Notes under the pieces: generated by a model
Told to the model about the DNA's origin: nothing
What the model saw: only the letters and a program-made list of their open reading frames with translations
The model's database searches: none
NCBI RefSeq assembly: GCF_047308265.1
Contig: NZ_JBKQWY010000003.1
Span: forward strand, 310,001-374,000
Source: Maricaulis sp047308265
Lineage (GTDB): Bacteria; Pseudomonadota; Alphaproteobacteria; Caulobacterales; Maricaulaceae
Length of the DNA: 64,000 nucleotides
Direction: 5' to 3'
Made by a program: the position numbers and the translations under genes
Shown: piece after piece, positions 8,834 to 18,633 of the stretch
Position numbering within the stretch: position 1 is the first letter of the stretch
Layout of the letters: each line of letters opens with the position of its first letter

Positions 8834-11617
8834 CTAGCAGGACCTTCCACAAGCGTCCGGGAAATAGACATAGAAACAAGCGCCTTTGCCGTCCTCACCT
8901 TCAGCCCAGATGCGTCCGCAATGGCGCTCGACGATACGATGACACAGAGCCAGCCCCATGCCGGTTCCCGGATACTCGTTCCGGGTGTGCAATCGTTGGA
9001 AGGCCGTGAAGATCCGTTCGGCATGATCGGGCGAAAATCCGATTCCATTATCCCGTACACGGATCATCCAGCCGCTCTCGTCCTCCGCCCGTTCCGCGCT
9101 GACCGAGACGCGCAGCGGACGTGTCTCGTCATGATATTTGAGCGCATTGCCGATCAGGTTCTGAAACAGCTGTCCCAGCAAGAGCCGATCCCCGCGAATA
9201 TCGGGAAGGGTCGCACAGTCCACATTCGCGCCAATATCGGAGATCGCCAGATCCAGACGGTCGAGAACCTCCTCGACAATTTCATTCAGCGAGACCCCGG
9301 TATACTTCATCGCCTCATTGGAGGAGCGGGTATAGTCGAGCAGATCGCTGATGAGCTGGCGCATTCGCGACGCACCGTCCGTCATCACATGAATGATCTC
9401 CCGCCCGCGCTCATCCAGCTGGTCGGCATAACGACGCTCCAGCAAATCGCCAAAAGTCGCAATCTTGCGCAGGGGTTCCTGCAGATCATGGGAGGCCATC
9501 GCCGTATAGCGTTCCAGCTCTGCATTGGCCTGTTTGAGCGCATCGGCCTGTTCGCGCAGCTGGACCTCGATCCGCGCCGTCTCGGTGACATCCTGCGAAA
9601 CTCCAAACAGGCGCGCAGGCTCGCCGTCTCGATCAAAAAAGCATTCCAGCCACGTATGAACGAGACGTTCGGATCCATCCGCATGCAGCATGCGCCGGGT
9701 CAGGAAACCTGGCTCCCCGCTTTCGATCACGTGTTCACGCAAGGCCTGTGAACGTTCGAGATCCGCAGGATGTGTAAGTTCCCAGATGGTATCCATCGAC
9801 GGCGTGTAGGTTTGCGGGTCGAGGCCATAAAGCGCGTAAAGCCCCTCGGAAAACTCCACCGTCTCCGTGACCAAATCAATTTCGTAATAGCCCAGCCGGG
9901 CAGCGCGACCTGACAAAGCCAGCATGCGCGCCTGTTCGGCCTCACGATCTGCTGCAAGCTTGCGACGAGTGATGTCATAGACCGATCCGGTAAACCGGCT
10001 CACCCGCCCGCTCTCATCGAAAGCCGCCTGCCCCAAAAGCCGGACCCAGATATAGGTGTCATCATTGCGGCGCATGCGGCACTGGGCATCGAATTCCGCC
10101 TCACCGCGCAGGTGCGCCTCGACCAACGCAACCACCTCATCCACCTCGTCTGGGTGGACCCGGGAACGGAAAGACGAATTATTGGGGACAAATTCTGCGG
10201 CAGGGATCTGCAGCATCTCCAGGAATTCCGGTGACCAGTAACGGGTATCGTCCACCGCATTCCAGTCCCAGATCCCGATATGCCCGCCTGCCACGACGGC
10301 CCGATAGCGTTCCTGGCTGCGGCGCAAACTTTCATCTGCCATATGGCGTTGCGTGATGTCCTGACAGATCCCGTAAACGGCGATCACCTGCCCCTGCGCG
10401 TCGAACTGACAGCGATACATGGCGTTCAGCCAGCGCACCTCTCCGCTGGGACGGATAATCCTGTATTCCAGCTGCTGGGGCGAACGGCTGCGGCGGGTCT
10501 CCAGCTCCATCGCCGCCAGCGCGTCCCGGTCATCCGGATGGCAGAAGCGAAGACCTCTGTCCGAGGCCAGGTCATACTCCCCCGGCACGACGCCATGCAG
10601 GGCATACAACTCATCAGACCAGACCAGGACATCATCTTCCGCACGTCTGTGCCAATACCCGATCTGAGCCGTCTCACCGGCCAGTTGCAACATGAAGGCC
10701 CGATCGGCCAAGGCCGTTTCAGCCTGTTTGCGATAGGTGATGTCATCAAGGACACCAGCCATGCGCAATGGTCGCCCATCACTCGACCAGCTCGCCTGGC
10801 CGCGATCATGCACCCAGAGCCAGGTCCCGTCGCTGCGCTGGATCCTGTATTCCAGATCATAAGGCTCGCGCAGGCTGAGATGATTATTGATGGCGAGCAT
10901 CACCCGCTCATGATCATCCGCGTGAATCCGCTGGTCGAACATGACGAAGGTCAGAGGTTGATCATCGGGCAGATCAACCCCCAACAATTCCATCGTCCGC
11001 GGCGACCAGAAAATCTCGTCCGTGCGCAAATTCCATTCCCACAGACCGATCTGCGAGCCACGCACTGCGAGATCAAACCGGTCTTCCGCCGAACGGTGCG
11101 CCAGATGCTGCGCGATGAGACGGCCCGCCATCTCCACCAGCGCCGTCGCCTGCTCGCTATAGCCCTGGGACCGCGCCTTGCGCCCGCCCAGACAGAAAGA
11201 GCCGTAAACCTCTCCATCCACCATGAGCGGCACACCGGCAAAGGCTTCGAATCCCGACAGGAGATAGCAGTCCATGCGGGCAAATTCGGTCTTCCCGGCC
11301 TCGGTGAGATAGAGAGGCTGGCCCGTTTCGATGACGTGATTGCAATAGGTGCCCGAGACCAGGAATTGCTGCCCGATCATGATGGTCTCACTCGGGTCTG
11401 ACGCAAATTCGATCAGATAGCGCTCGCCATCCACATGGCTCACAAGGCCGACATCAAACTCACACACCGTCCGCACAAACTCGAGCAATGACTGGATGAT
11501 GTCATCGCGCGGCGTGTCCAGCCGGGTACTCAGACGCACGAGCTCGACCAGCGGATCTCCGTCGAAACCCGGACCGGATGTGTTGTCATGAACCGAAGGC
11601 GGGGAAATCGTCGCCAT
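8834..11617 (-). CDS. GAF / four-PAS hybrid sensor histidine kinase
   Basis: A 927-residue soluble-looking sensor kinase with no membrane segments. Order: GAF domain (about 25-172), four PAS/PAC units (about 180-300, 305-428, 432-555, 560-685, each ending with DIT or DVT before a linker helix), HisKA with phosphoacceptor His710 in MASHDLQEPLRKI, and HATPase_c with QLFQNLIGNALKY, RDNGIGF and GTGMGLALCHRI. The H-box resembles phytochrome-type and light/redox-responsive kinases. No receiver domain is fused and no response regulator lies next to it, so the partner is elsewhere. GGAAAGG precedes the ATG. The signal sensed is unknown; PAS cofactors cannot be inferred with certainty. Confidence 0.92.
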   Translation of the reverse strand: MATISPPSVHDNTSGPGFDGDPLVELVRLSTRLDTPRDDIIQSLLEFVRTVCEFDVGLVSHVDGERYLIEFASDPSETIMIGQQFLVSGTYCNHVIETGQPLYLTEAGKTEFARMDCYLLSGFEAFAGVPLMVDGEVYGSFCLGGRKARSQGYSEQATALVEMAGRLIAQHLAHRSAEDRFDLAVRGSQIGLWEWNLRTDEIFWSPRTMELLGVDLPDDQPLTFVMFDQRIHADDHERVMLAINNHLSLREPYDLEYRIQRSDGTWLWVHDRGQASWSSDGRPLRMAGVLDDITYRKQAETALADRAFMLQLAGETAQIGYWHRRAEDDVLVWSDELYALHGVVPGEYDLASDRGLRFCHPDDRDALAAMELETRRSRSPQQLEYRIIRPSGEVRWLNAMYRCQFDAQGQVIAVYGICQDITQRHMADESLRRSQERYRAVVAGGHIGIWDWNAVDDTRYWSPEFLEMLQIPAAEFVPNNSSFRSRVHPDEVDEVVALVEAHLRGEAEFDAQCRMRRNDDTYIWVRLLGQAAFDESGRVSRFTGSVYDITRRKLAADREAEQARMLALSGRAARLGYYEIDLVTETVEFSEGLYALYGLDPQTYTPSMDTIWELTHPADLERSQALREHVIESGEPGFLTRRMLHADGSERLVHTWLECFFDRDGEPARLFGVSQDVTETARIEVQLREQADALKQANAELERYTAMASHDLQEPLRKIATFGDLLERRYADQLDERGREIIHVMTDGASRMRQLISDLLDYTRSSNEAMKYTGVSLNEIVEEVLDRLDLAISDIGANVDCATLPDIRGDRLLLGQLFQNLIGNALKYHDETRPLRVSVSAERAEDESGWMIRVRDNGIGFSPDHAERIFTAFQRLHTRNEYPGTGMGLALCHRIVERHCGRIWAEGEDGKGACFYVYFPDACGRSC

Positions 11618-11756
11618 TCAAACCTTTCCTGAATGCACCTCCCGCGAGGCACCTTAAGTAAAGGATTGCCCCTCGATGCTTCAAGTCGGGACGAGGACGC
11701 AACAGGCTTTGCCGGGGTAATTAGTTATGCCTGTTTTCCCGCCTACAATGAATGGC

Positions 11757-12632
11757 CTACTCTGAGGTTGTCGGCGCCTGCTCTAGAAGCTGTTGCGCCA
11801 TCCCCAGTCGAGACTGGATAATCGGGAAATAGGGATCGCTCTCATCCAGCCGGTTCACGATATCCTGCCAGCGGTTCATCGCAGCCTGATAATCCCCCAT
11901 CCGGAATGCCGCTTCACCCACAAAAAAGCTGGCCCTCACATCGAGCGGGTCCAGGTCCAGGGCCTGCCCGAACGCCGTGAGGACTTCGGGGGTAAACTCG
12001 TTGCGACTGGTCACCAGAAGCCCCTGCCCCAAAGACGCATAATGCGAGGCGGTTTCGGGATCATACAGGACGGCCTGACGGAAGGCCGCCACGGCGGCAT
12101 CGGCCTGCCCCAGGGCCAGATAGGCGTGGCCGAGAAAGGCCCAGCTGTCCGGCTGATCGGGATTGGCCGCCAGATCGGCTTCCAAGGCGGCCAATTGCTG
12201 GCGGGCCTCTTCAGGCATGTCGGGCTCACGGGCTGTGGCAGAGGTCTGGGCGGATTGCGGTTGCTGGATCGGCATGACCGGGGCCGGCCCGACCCATTGC
12301 GGCTGCCCCAGCCAGAGATAGAGCCCCACGGCACTCATCACCGTCAGCAGCACCAGGCCGGGCAGGACCGGTCCGGTCTCCCCCTCCTCCCAGTCTTCAC
12401 CCGCAGCGCCCTGCGCCTTGGCGGCCAGTGCCCGCCGCTCGATATCCATCTCGGCCTGGCGCAGCTCGTCGTCCGACAGAAGGCCCAGCTCACGGTCGCG
12501 CCTGAGTTCTTCCCGCTGACCGGTAAAGGCCGCATAACCGGAATGATACGCGGTCACCATCTGGGTCAGCCAAGGGCGGGCCAGCACAAGCATCACCAGG
12601 CACGCGATCAGGATAATGGCCAGCCAGATCAT
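11757..12632 (-). CDS. ccmI: cytochrome c biogenesis protein CcmI (TPR)
   Basis: A 291-residue CcmI/CycH-like protein, part of the apocytochrome c chaperone and haem-lyase complex in the periplasm. Two membrane segments are seen (about residues 1-20 and 92-110), followed by TPR motifs (LAANPDQPDSWAFLGHAYLA and similar, about 150-270). The cytoplasmic loop between the membrane segments has the family-type ELRRDRELGLLSDDELRQA. It starts in an ATGA overlap with ccmH. Last gene of the ccmF-ccmG-ccmH-ccmI operon; this order is the usual alphaproteobacterial or proteobacterial arrangement. Confidence 0.88.
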   Translation of the reverse strand: MIWLAIILIACLVMLVLARPWLTQMVTAYHSGYAAFTGQREELRRDRELGLLSDDELRQAEMDIERRALAAKAQGAAGEDWEEGETGPVLPGLVLLTVMSAVGLYLWLGQPQWVGPAPVMPIQQPQSAQTSATAREPDMPEEARQQLAALEADLAANPDQPDSWAFLGHAYLALGQADAAVAAFRQAVLYDPETASHYASLGQGLLVTSRNEFTPEVLTAFGQALDLDPLDVRASFFVGEAAFRMGDYQAAMNRWQDIVNRLDESDPYFPIIQSRLGMAQQLLEQAPTTSE

Positions 12633-13114
12633 TCCCGGCCCTCCTCTTCCATCAGTGCACGGGCAGCGGCACTGTCAGCCTCACTCAGCTCTTGGGGCAC
12701 GGACCGACCGGTCTGGTGGCGAATATAGGCCACGACACCGATTGCACCGAGAAAGAGGGCTAGGAAGGGCCACACCCACAGGGCGATCGTATTGCCCTGC
12801 AAGGGCGGGGATAACAGTACATAATCGCCATAGCGGGCCTGCATATAGTCAAGCACGTCCTGGTGGCTGTCTCCGGCCTGGACGCGTTCGCGCACAACCG
12901 CGCGCATATCCGCCGCCAAAGGCGCATCAGAGTGAGACAGCGCCTGGCTCTGACACACCACGCAGCGCAGCACATCGTAAAGCGCCTGGGCCTGGGCTTC
13001 CTCACGCGGGTCGGTCAGGATTTCGTCCGGCCCCGGCGCGGCGGATACCGCACTGGTGAGTAGACCACAGGTGAGCACGACACTGGCCATCACGGCATAG
13101 ATCCAGGACCGCAT
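12629..13114 (-). CDS. ccmH: cytochrome c-type biogenesis protein CcmH
   Basis: A 161-residue CcmH/CycL protein with N-terminal signal segment, the redox motif LRCVVCQSQ (Cys51 and Cys54) and a C-terminal membrane segment (about 103-125). CcmH reduces or holds the CXXCH cysteines of apocytochrome c before haem attachment. The downstream conserved block SDAPLAADMRAVVRERV is typical. Start overlaps the stop of ccmG by one base (TGATG), and its stop overlaps the start of ccmI, so the operon is tightly coupled. Confidence 0.93.
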   Translation of the reverse strand: MRSWIYAVMASVVLTCGLLTSAVSAAPGPDEILTDPREEAQAQALYDVLRCVVCQSQALSHSDAPLAADMRAVVRERVQAGDSHQDVLDYMQARYGDYVLLSPPLQGNTIALWVWPFLALFLGAIGVVAYIRHQTGRSVPQELSEADSAAARALMEEEGRE

Positions 13115-13659
13115 CAGCGCACCTCCCCGTCTTCAGCCCGCAGCGTCTCGATGATCGGCCACAGCTGTGTCTGCCAGATGTCAGGCGTGATGATACCGAC
13201 ATGACGGTGACGCACGCGGCCTGCGGCATCGATGATGAAGCTTTCGGGGGCACCAGTCACACCCAGATCAATCGCCACCCGGCCGGAGGCGTCATTACCC
13301 ACCCGCGTATAGGGATTGCCGTGACGCTCGAGCCAGGCCCGCCCCACCTCTGGCGGTTCACGCCAGTCCATGCCGTAGAGCGGGATGTCATAGCGCGCCG
13401 CGATCTCGAGCAGGACCGGGTGTTCGGTCAGACAGGGCGGGCACCAGGATCCAAATACATTGAGCACGGCGACCTCGCCGACCAGATCTGTACTCGCCAG
13501 CGGGGCGTCGCCGGCATAGACCGGGGCCAGTTCGAATACGGGCAGCGTCTCATCGATCAGGGCGGACGGGATATCATTGGGGTCCTGCCGCAGACCCAGC
13601 GCGAAATAGACGCCCATCACCAGGAACAGGGCCAGCGGGATAAAACCGAGATAGCGCAT
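13114..13659 (-). CDS. ccmG: thiol:disulfide interchange protein CcmG/DsbE
   Basis: A 181-residue membrane-anchored thioredoxin-like protein: one N-terminal membrane helix (about 4-22), then a thioredoxin fold with the active site SWCPPC (Cys73, Cys76) and the cis-proline segment TGAPESFIID. It supplies reductant to the cytochrome c maturation complex in the periplasm. I chose the ATG at 13659 because it overlaps the ccmF stop by one base and gives a normal length; a longer frame to 13764 lies within ccmF. Confidence 0.92.
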   Translation of the reverse strand: MRYLGFIPLALFLVMGVYFALGLRQDPNDIPSALIDETLPVFELAPVYAGDAPLASTDLVGEVAVLNVFGSWCPPCLTEHPVLLEIAARYDIPLYGMDWREPPEVGRAWLERHGNPYTRVGNDASGRVAIDLGVTGAPESFIIDAAGRVRHRHVGIITPDIWQTQLWPIIETLRAEDGEVR

Positions 13660-15629
13660 CACGATGCCTCCTTCGCCGCCGGACGACGTGCCGTCAGCGC
13701 CCGACGTCCCCGGTCCGCGATCGACAGGACACCGCCCAGGGTCAGGACAGCGCCTCCGATCCACAGCCAGACCGCGAACGGGTAGAGATAGACATGCACC
13801 GGCCAGCCCCGGTCCTGGACCGGTTCGCCAATGGTCACATAGACATCACCAGTCACACGCGTGGCGACCGCCGCTTCGGTCGTGCCCATCTGGCGGACGG
13901 GGTAGAAGCGGCGCTCGGCGGTCAGCGTGTCATAGGCCCGCCCCTGGCGCTCAACGGTGAACGTACCGAATTCCGCAAAATAATTGGCTTCATCGCGTCG
14001 TTGCACATCGTCCAGGCGGATCTCATAGGCCTGCAGGCTCACCGACTGTCCCGGCACCAGGAAGGCCCGCGCCTCGTCTTTCCAGGCGCTGACCCCGGTG
14101 ATCGCAAAAATACAGATGGCCAGACCGATATGCGACACGGTCATGCCCCAAATACCCAGCGGCAGCCCTTTGAGACGTCGCCAGCTCTCGGCCCACTGGG
14201 TCTGCCCCAACTTCGTGCGGCTGGCCAGATCAGCGCCGACACCGATACCCACCCACAACGCCAGAGCTGCACCGAGCGCTCCGGCGATCGTGCCCTCATG
14301 GATCAGGACCAGACCCAGAACAAAGGCTGCGCCGGCAGCAAGCCCGGCCGGCACCAGAAGACGCATCACCCGGTCCAGCTTGCCACGTTTCCAGGCGAGC
14401 ATGGTCGACACCGGCACGAGGATCATCAGCGCGCCCATCAGCGGATTGAAAATCGCATTATAGTAGGGCGGACCGATCGAGACACGGGCATCAGAGACGG
14501 TCGTCACCATTAGCGGATAAAACGTTCCGACCAACACCACGAGTGTCACCACGACCAGAACCAGATTATTGAGCAGGAGCGTGCTTTCCCGGCTCACCGT
14601 GCTGAAGACACCGGTCGGTTTGAGCGTGTGGGCGCGCACCGCAAACAGCGCCAGCGATCCGCCGATCACGGCAAACAGGATCGCCAGGATGAATACGCCG
14701 CGCTCGGGGTCCACAGCAAAGGCGTGCACGGAGGTAATGACACCCGAGCGGACCAGGAATGTCCCGGTCAGGCTGAGCGAGAAGGTCATCAGCGCCAGAA
14801 GCAGTGTCCAGCTTTTCAGCGTATCGCGTTTCTCCATCACCCGCAGGGAGTGGATAAAGGCCGTACCCGCCAGCCATGGCATCAAGGAGGCGTTTTCTAC
14901 CGGGTCCCAGGCCCACCAGCCGCCCCAGCCCAGCTCGAAATAGGCCCAGCTGGCCCCCAGCAATATGCCCAAGGTCAGGAAACTCCACGCCGCCAGCGCC
15001 CAGGGGCGGACAATCCGCGCCCAGCGTGTGTCGGCGCGTCCTTCGATCAGGGCGGCGACGGCGAAGGAGAATGTGATCGAGAAACCGACATATCCGGCAT
15101 AAAGCATGGGCGGATGGGATGCGAGACCGGGATCCTGAAGCAAGGGGTTCAGCCCATTCCCATCGGGCGGCATCGGCCAGAGACGGGCAAAGGGATTGGA
15201 AGTGAAGATCAGGAAGGCCAGGAAAGCCGAAGTGATCACCGATTGCACCGCAAAGGTCAGGGTAACCAGGCGGGGGGCGACCGTCTTGGCCGTAAAGGCC
15301 AGGCCCGCCGTGTAGAGCGTGAGAATCAACGCCCATAACAGCATCGAGCCCTCATGATTGCCCCATACGCCCGTCAGCTTGTAGAGGAAGGGTTTGGCCG
15401 AGTGGGAATTGTCCGCCACGATTAGGACCGAGAAGTCCGACACGGCAAACAGCCAGGTGAGGATGGCAAAGGCCGCCATCAACAGAGCGAACTGGGTGAT
15501 GGCGCCCGCGCGGGCGAACCGGTGGACCCGGCCATCGCGGCGAAGCACGCCCCAGATACTCAGCCCTGCCTGGAGCAGAGCGGTGACAAAACCCAGGATG
15601 AGAAGAAAATGACCGATTTCAGCAAGCAT
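13659..15629 (-). CDS. ccmF: haem lyase CcmF
   Basis: A 656-residue polytopic membrane protein that attaches haem to apocytochrome c. The WWD signature is present as GWGGWWAWDPVENASLMPW (about residues 223-241), and the conserved WGNHEGSMLLWAL lies at about 83-95. Around fifteen hydrophobic segments are visible. The ATG at 15629 (MLAEIGHFLLIL) is preferred over an upstream TTG at 15665. First gene of ccmFGHI; ccmE and ccmABCD are not in the window, so the system is split. An inverted repeat lies about 37-51 bases upstream. Confidence 0.95.
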   Translation of the reverse strand: MLAEIGHFLLILGFVTALLQAGLSIWGVLRRDGRVHRFARAGAITQFALLMAAFAILTWLFAVSDFSVLIVADNSHSAKPFLYKLTGVWGNHEGSMLLWALILTLYTAGLAFTAKTVAPRLVTLTFAVQSVITSAFLAFLIFTSNPFARLWPMPPDGNGLNPLLQDPGLASHPPMLYAGYVGFSITFSFAVAALIEGRADTRWARIVRPWALAAWSFLTLGILLGASWAYFELGWGGWWAWDPVENASLMPWLAGTAFIHSLRVMEKRDTLKSWTLLLALMTFSLSLTGTFLVRSGVITSVHAFAVDPERGVFILAILFAVIGGSLALFAVRAHTLKPTGVFSTVSRESTLLLNNLVLVVVTLVVLVGTFYPLMVTTVSDARVSIGPPYYNAIFNPLMGALMILVPVSTMLAWKRGKLDRVMRLLVPAGLAAGAAFVLGLVLIHEGTIAGALGAALALWVGIGVGADLASRTKLGQTQWAESWRRLKGLPLGIWGMTVSHIGLAICIFAITGVSAWKDEARAFLVPGQSVSLQAYEIRLDDVQRRDEANYFAEFGTFTVERQGRAYDTLTAERRFYPVRQMGTTEAAVATRVTGDVYVTIGEPVQDRGWPVHVYLYPFAVWLWIGGAVLTLGGVLSIADRGRRALTARRPAAKEAS

Positions 15630-15665
15630 GGCGCATGGCTTGGCGTGAAGCGGGCACAAGGTCAA

Positions 15666-15680
15666 GCGTCACGCTGACGC
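15666..15680. promoter_or_regulatory. inverted repeat upstream of ccmF
   Basis: GCGTCA and TGACGC are separated by three bases, between the divergently oriented ccmFGHI operon and the glutaryl-CoA dehydrogenase gene. The position fits an operator for ccmF, but the pattern matches no site I can name with confidence. Confidence 0.3.
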
Positions 15681-15850
15681 AGGCTGAACCCGCCGACTTC
15701 TGTTAAACTTGGCAATATTTGTCCAGATAGCGCAAACACGGCGCCCGGGAACAGCCTGCTCTCTTCCTCTGGGCGGTCAAAGCTTCTAAAACCACTCGTA
15801 AAGATGTCAGGCTCCAGACAAGAGAGCCGACCGATCCGGAGGAGTTCGCC

Positions 15851-17071
15851 ATGAATGTCATCACTGAGCTGAAAGCCAAGGATGCGCCCGAACTGGGCCC
15901 GTTCGACTGGGCTGATCCGCTGTTTCTGGATGACCAGCTGACCGAGGAAGAACGCCTGGTGCGCGATGCCGCCCGGGCCTATGCCCAGGACAAGCTGCAA
16001 CCACGTGTCATCGAGGCCTTTGCCGAGGAACACACCGATCCGGCTATCTTCCGCGAAATGGGCGAGCTGGGCCTTCTGGGCTCCACCATCCCGGCCGAAT
16101 ATGGCGGTGCGGAACTGGGTTATGTCGCCTACGGCCTCGTCGCGCGTGAGGTCGAGCGGGTCGATAGCGGTTACCGCTCGATGATGTCGGTCCAGTCCTC
16201 CCTGGTAATGTATCCGATCTATGCCTATGGCTCGGAGGAGCAGCGCCGCAAATACCTGCCCAAACTGGCCTCGGGTGAGTGGATTGGCTGTTTTGGCCTG
16301 ACCGAACCCGATGCCGGATCTGATCCGGCCGGCATGAAAACCCGGGCCGAGAAAACCGCCGGCGGGTATCGCCTGACCGGGTCGAAAATGTGGATCTCCA
16401 ACTCACCGATCGCTGACGTGTTTGTCGTATGGGCGAAATCGGATGCCCATGACGGCAAGATCCGCGGCTTTGTGCTCGACAAGGGCATGGCCGGTCTCAG
16501 CGCACCTAAAATCGGTGGCAAAATCTCCCTGCGCGCCTCTATCACGGGCGAGATTGTGATGGATGGTGTGGAGGTTGGTGAAGATGCGCTCCTGCCGAAT
16601 GTCTCCGGTCTGAAAGGGCCTTTCGGCTGTCTCAACCGCGCACGCTATGGCATTTCCTGGGGCGCGATGGGCGCGGCTGAGTTTTGCTGGCATGCGGCGC
16701 GCACCTATGGTCTCGATCGTAAACAGTTCAACAAACCCCTCGCCCAGACACAGCTATTCCAGAAAAAACTGGCCGACATGCAGACCGAGATCACGCTGGG
16801 CCTGCAGGCCTCCTTGCGGGTGGGGCGCCTGATGGACGAGGCCCGGGCCGCGCCGGAAATGATCTCCATGGTCAAGCGCAATAATTGCGGCAAGGCCCTC
16901 GATATCGCCCGCCTCTCGCGCGACATGCATGGCGGTAACGGGATTTCCGAGGAATTCCAGGTCATTCGGCATATGGTCAATCTGGAAACGGTGAACACCT
17001 ACGAGGGCACACATGATGTGCATGCCCTGATCCTCGGTCGCGCCCAGACCGGATTGCAGGCCTTTTTCTGA
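15851..17071 (+). CDS. gcdH: glutaryl-CoA dehydrogenase
   Basis: A 406-residue flavoenzyme that oxidises and decarboxylates glutaryl-CoA to crotonyl-CoA in lysine and tryptophan breakdown. It is distinguished from other acyl-CoA dehydrogenases by its overall GCDH pattern: DWADPLFLDDQLTEEE at the N-terminus, GCFGLTEPDAGSDPAGM, RARYGISWGAMGAAEFC, DMHGGNGISEEF and the catalytic Glu385 in TYEGTHDVHALILGRAQTG. GGAGGAG precedes the ATG. It stands alone, divergent from ccmF, with no other lysine-degradation gene nearby. Confidence 0.95.
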   Translation: MNVITELKAKDAPELGPFDWADPLFLDDQLTEEERLVRDAARAYAQDKLQPRVIEAFAEEHTDPAIFREMGELGLLGSTIPAEYGGAELGYVAYGLVAREVERVDSGYRSMMSVQSSLVMYPIYAYGSEEQRRKYLPKLASGEWIGCFGLTEPDAGSDPAGMKTRAEKTAGGYRLTGSKMWISNSPIADVFVVWAKSDAHDGKIRGFVLDKGMAGLSAPKIGGKISLRASITGEIVMDGVEVGEDALLPNVSGLKGPFGCLNRARYGISWGAMGAAEFCWHAARTYGLDRKQFNKPLAQTQLFQKKLADMQTEITLGLQASLRVGRLMDEARAAPEMISMVKRNNCGKALDIARLSRDMHGGNGISEEFQVIRHMVNLETVNTYEGTHDVHALILGRAQTGLQAFF

Positions 17072-17283
17072 TCCCGGCTTCTCATCTCGGCTCCTGATCT
17101 CAGCTTCTGTCTCCTGCGGGCCGCCCCACAACCGATAAAACCGGCAAGTCGGACCAATTCGCCCGCTTGACTGCCTACCCCTGATTGCAATTTGACGGCA
17201 GCGACGCTAGGGCAGGCTGGAACGGTTTCCACCGACTGTGTCCATCGACGAGTTACATCGGCTGTTTGCATCGGGATTGTGTC

Positions 17284-18018
17284 ATGCCGTACCTTCTGGG
17301 CGTCCACATCATCATCGCCATTGCCTGCGCCGTGCACGTTGTCCGAACGGGACGGCAGATGTACTGGCTGATGATCCTCTTTGCCTTCCCGGGCATCGGC
17401 TCCGCCGCCTATGTCATCTCGGAAATCCTGCCGGGCATGATAAGCGGAAAGACCGCGCGTTCGGCCCGCAATGCCGCGCAGCAAGCCTTCGATCCGGACC
17501 GAGACGTCCGCGACGCCCTGCATGCGCTCGAGATCACGCGCACACCGGGACATTTGCGGCGCGCAGCCGAGGCGTTGATCGCAGCCGGCCGGCCCGGAGA
17601 GGCCCTCGACCTGGCCCAAGAGGCCGCACAGGGTGCCTTTGCAGAAGATTCCGCCATCCAGATGACCCTGGCCCGCGCCCTGTTCGAAACCGGGGATATG
17701 GCCGGCGCGCGGGATGAGCTGGTGCGTCTCAAGGAGCACCATCCCGATCTGCGCCTGCCGGAGGGACACCTGCTCTATGCCCGCACACTCGAAGCCCTGG
17801 GCGAGACGGATAATGCCCTCGCCGCCTATTGCGGTGCTGCAGACTACTATCCCGGTCCGGAGGCGAGAGCCCGCTGGGCCCTCCTGCTGGAACAGGCCGG
17901 GCGCACGGACGAGGCGCATCAGCGCTGGAGCGAGATCATGAGCGCGGCGCGCATCGCGCCCAAACACGTGCGCAAACTCCATCGCACCTGGATTGATATG
18001 GCGCGATCGCGCGTGTGA
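17284..18018 (+). CDS. membrane-anchored TPR protein
   Basis: A 244-residue protein with two short N-terminal hydrophobic segments (about residues 3-20 and 26-44) and a helical tetratricopeptide-like region from about residue 70 on (repeats such as GRPGEALDLAQEAA, ETGDMAGARDELVRLK and ALGETDNALAAYCGAA). The N-terminal part resembles the PLDc_N-type membrane hairpin. The ATG at 17284 (MPYLLGVHI) is chosen over a TTG-type frame start at 17185 because hydrophobic sequence begins there. It ends just before tRNA-Ser. It is probably a scaffold or assembly protein; no specific role is visible. Confidence 0.75.
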   Translation: MPYLLGVHIIIAIACAVHVVRTGRQMYWLMILFAFPGIGSAAYVISEILPGMISGKTARSARNAAQQAFDPDRDVRDALHALEITRTPGHLRRAAEALIAAGRPGEALDLAQEAAQGAFAEDSAIQMTLARALFETGDMAGARDELVRLKEHHPDLRLPEGHLLYARTLEALGETDNALAAYCGAADYYPGPEARARWALLLEQAGRTDEAHQRWSEIMSAARIAPKHVRKLHRTWIDMARSRV

Positions 18019-18100
18019 TCCGTCCCTCACCTGCAACTGATGCGCTTTCAGCGGCAGCTCGCACTTGATGCGGTGGCCGGTGCGAATTAAACCGGTCGGT

Positions 18101-18191
18101 GGACAGGTGGCCGAGTGGCTGAAGGCGCTCCCCTGCTAAGGGAGTAGGCGGTGTCCCCGTCTCGTGGGTTCGAATCCCATCCTGTCCGCCA
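18101..18191 (+). tRNA. tRNA-Ser (GCU)
   Basis: A complete serine tRNA with a long variable arm. The acceptor stem pairs GGACAGG (18101-18107) with CCTGTCC (18181-18187), discriminator G at 18188 and an encoded CCA at 18189-18191. The anticodon stem CTCCC/GGGAG encloses loop CTGCTAA with anticodon GCT at 18135-18137; the T-loop GGTTCGAATCC is normal. It decodes AGC/AGU. Its 3' end borders an accessory region, a common landing site for integrated elements. Confidence 0.97.
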
Positions 18192-18633
18192 CTTTTCTCC
18201 GAAATAGCCAAGCTGATGTTCGAAAATGTACTGCACTTCGGAACCCCATGGTGTTGGCGTGTGGTCGCGAGCGGGCGTTGTCAGGAGAAAAACGGTTTGA
18301 GCGGATGGGTCTGAAATCGTAGCGTTTTGTGGTGCGCAATCCGTTCCGGTGCATCAAAACGTCACCGGAAATCATCCGCCTCGCGGTGATGATGTACACC
18401 CCTTCCCGCGCTCGCTTCGCAACCCCGAGGATCTGCTCCACGAGCGCGGCATTGACACAACGCATGAGACGGTTCGGTTTTGATGGAACCGGCTCGGTTC
18501 GTTTTTCTCATAGGCGATCTTGAAGCAGCGCATCCAACGGATTTATACATGTCGTTGCATCTCGATCACGGACTAATTATGGTAGAGCCGGGCTGCTAAA
18601 CCCTTTTCGATTTACCGGTGTAGCCTTCTTTCG
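18192..18633. other. non-coding stretch between tRNA-Ser and the RiPP island
   Basis: About 440 bases without a convincing gene. Short open frames on both strands lack ribosome-binding sites, and the minus-strand one runs backwards through the tRNA and yields a GFEPTRRG-type peptide typical of spurious calls. I see no integrase remnant and no second copy of the tRNA 3' end. The promoter of the following HlyD-ABC operon must lie here, but I cannot place it reliably. Confidence 0.6.

Noticed and set aside
18136..18465. Minus-strand 109-codon frame overlapping tRNA-Ser
   Set aside because: It runs antisense through the tRNA and gives the GFEPTRRG-type peptide that is a known artefact of such loci; no ribosome-binding site and no family.
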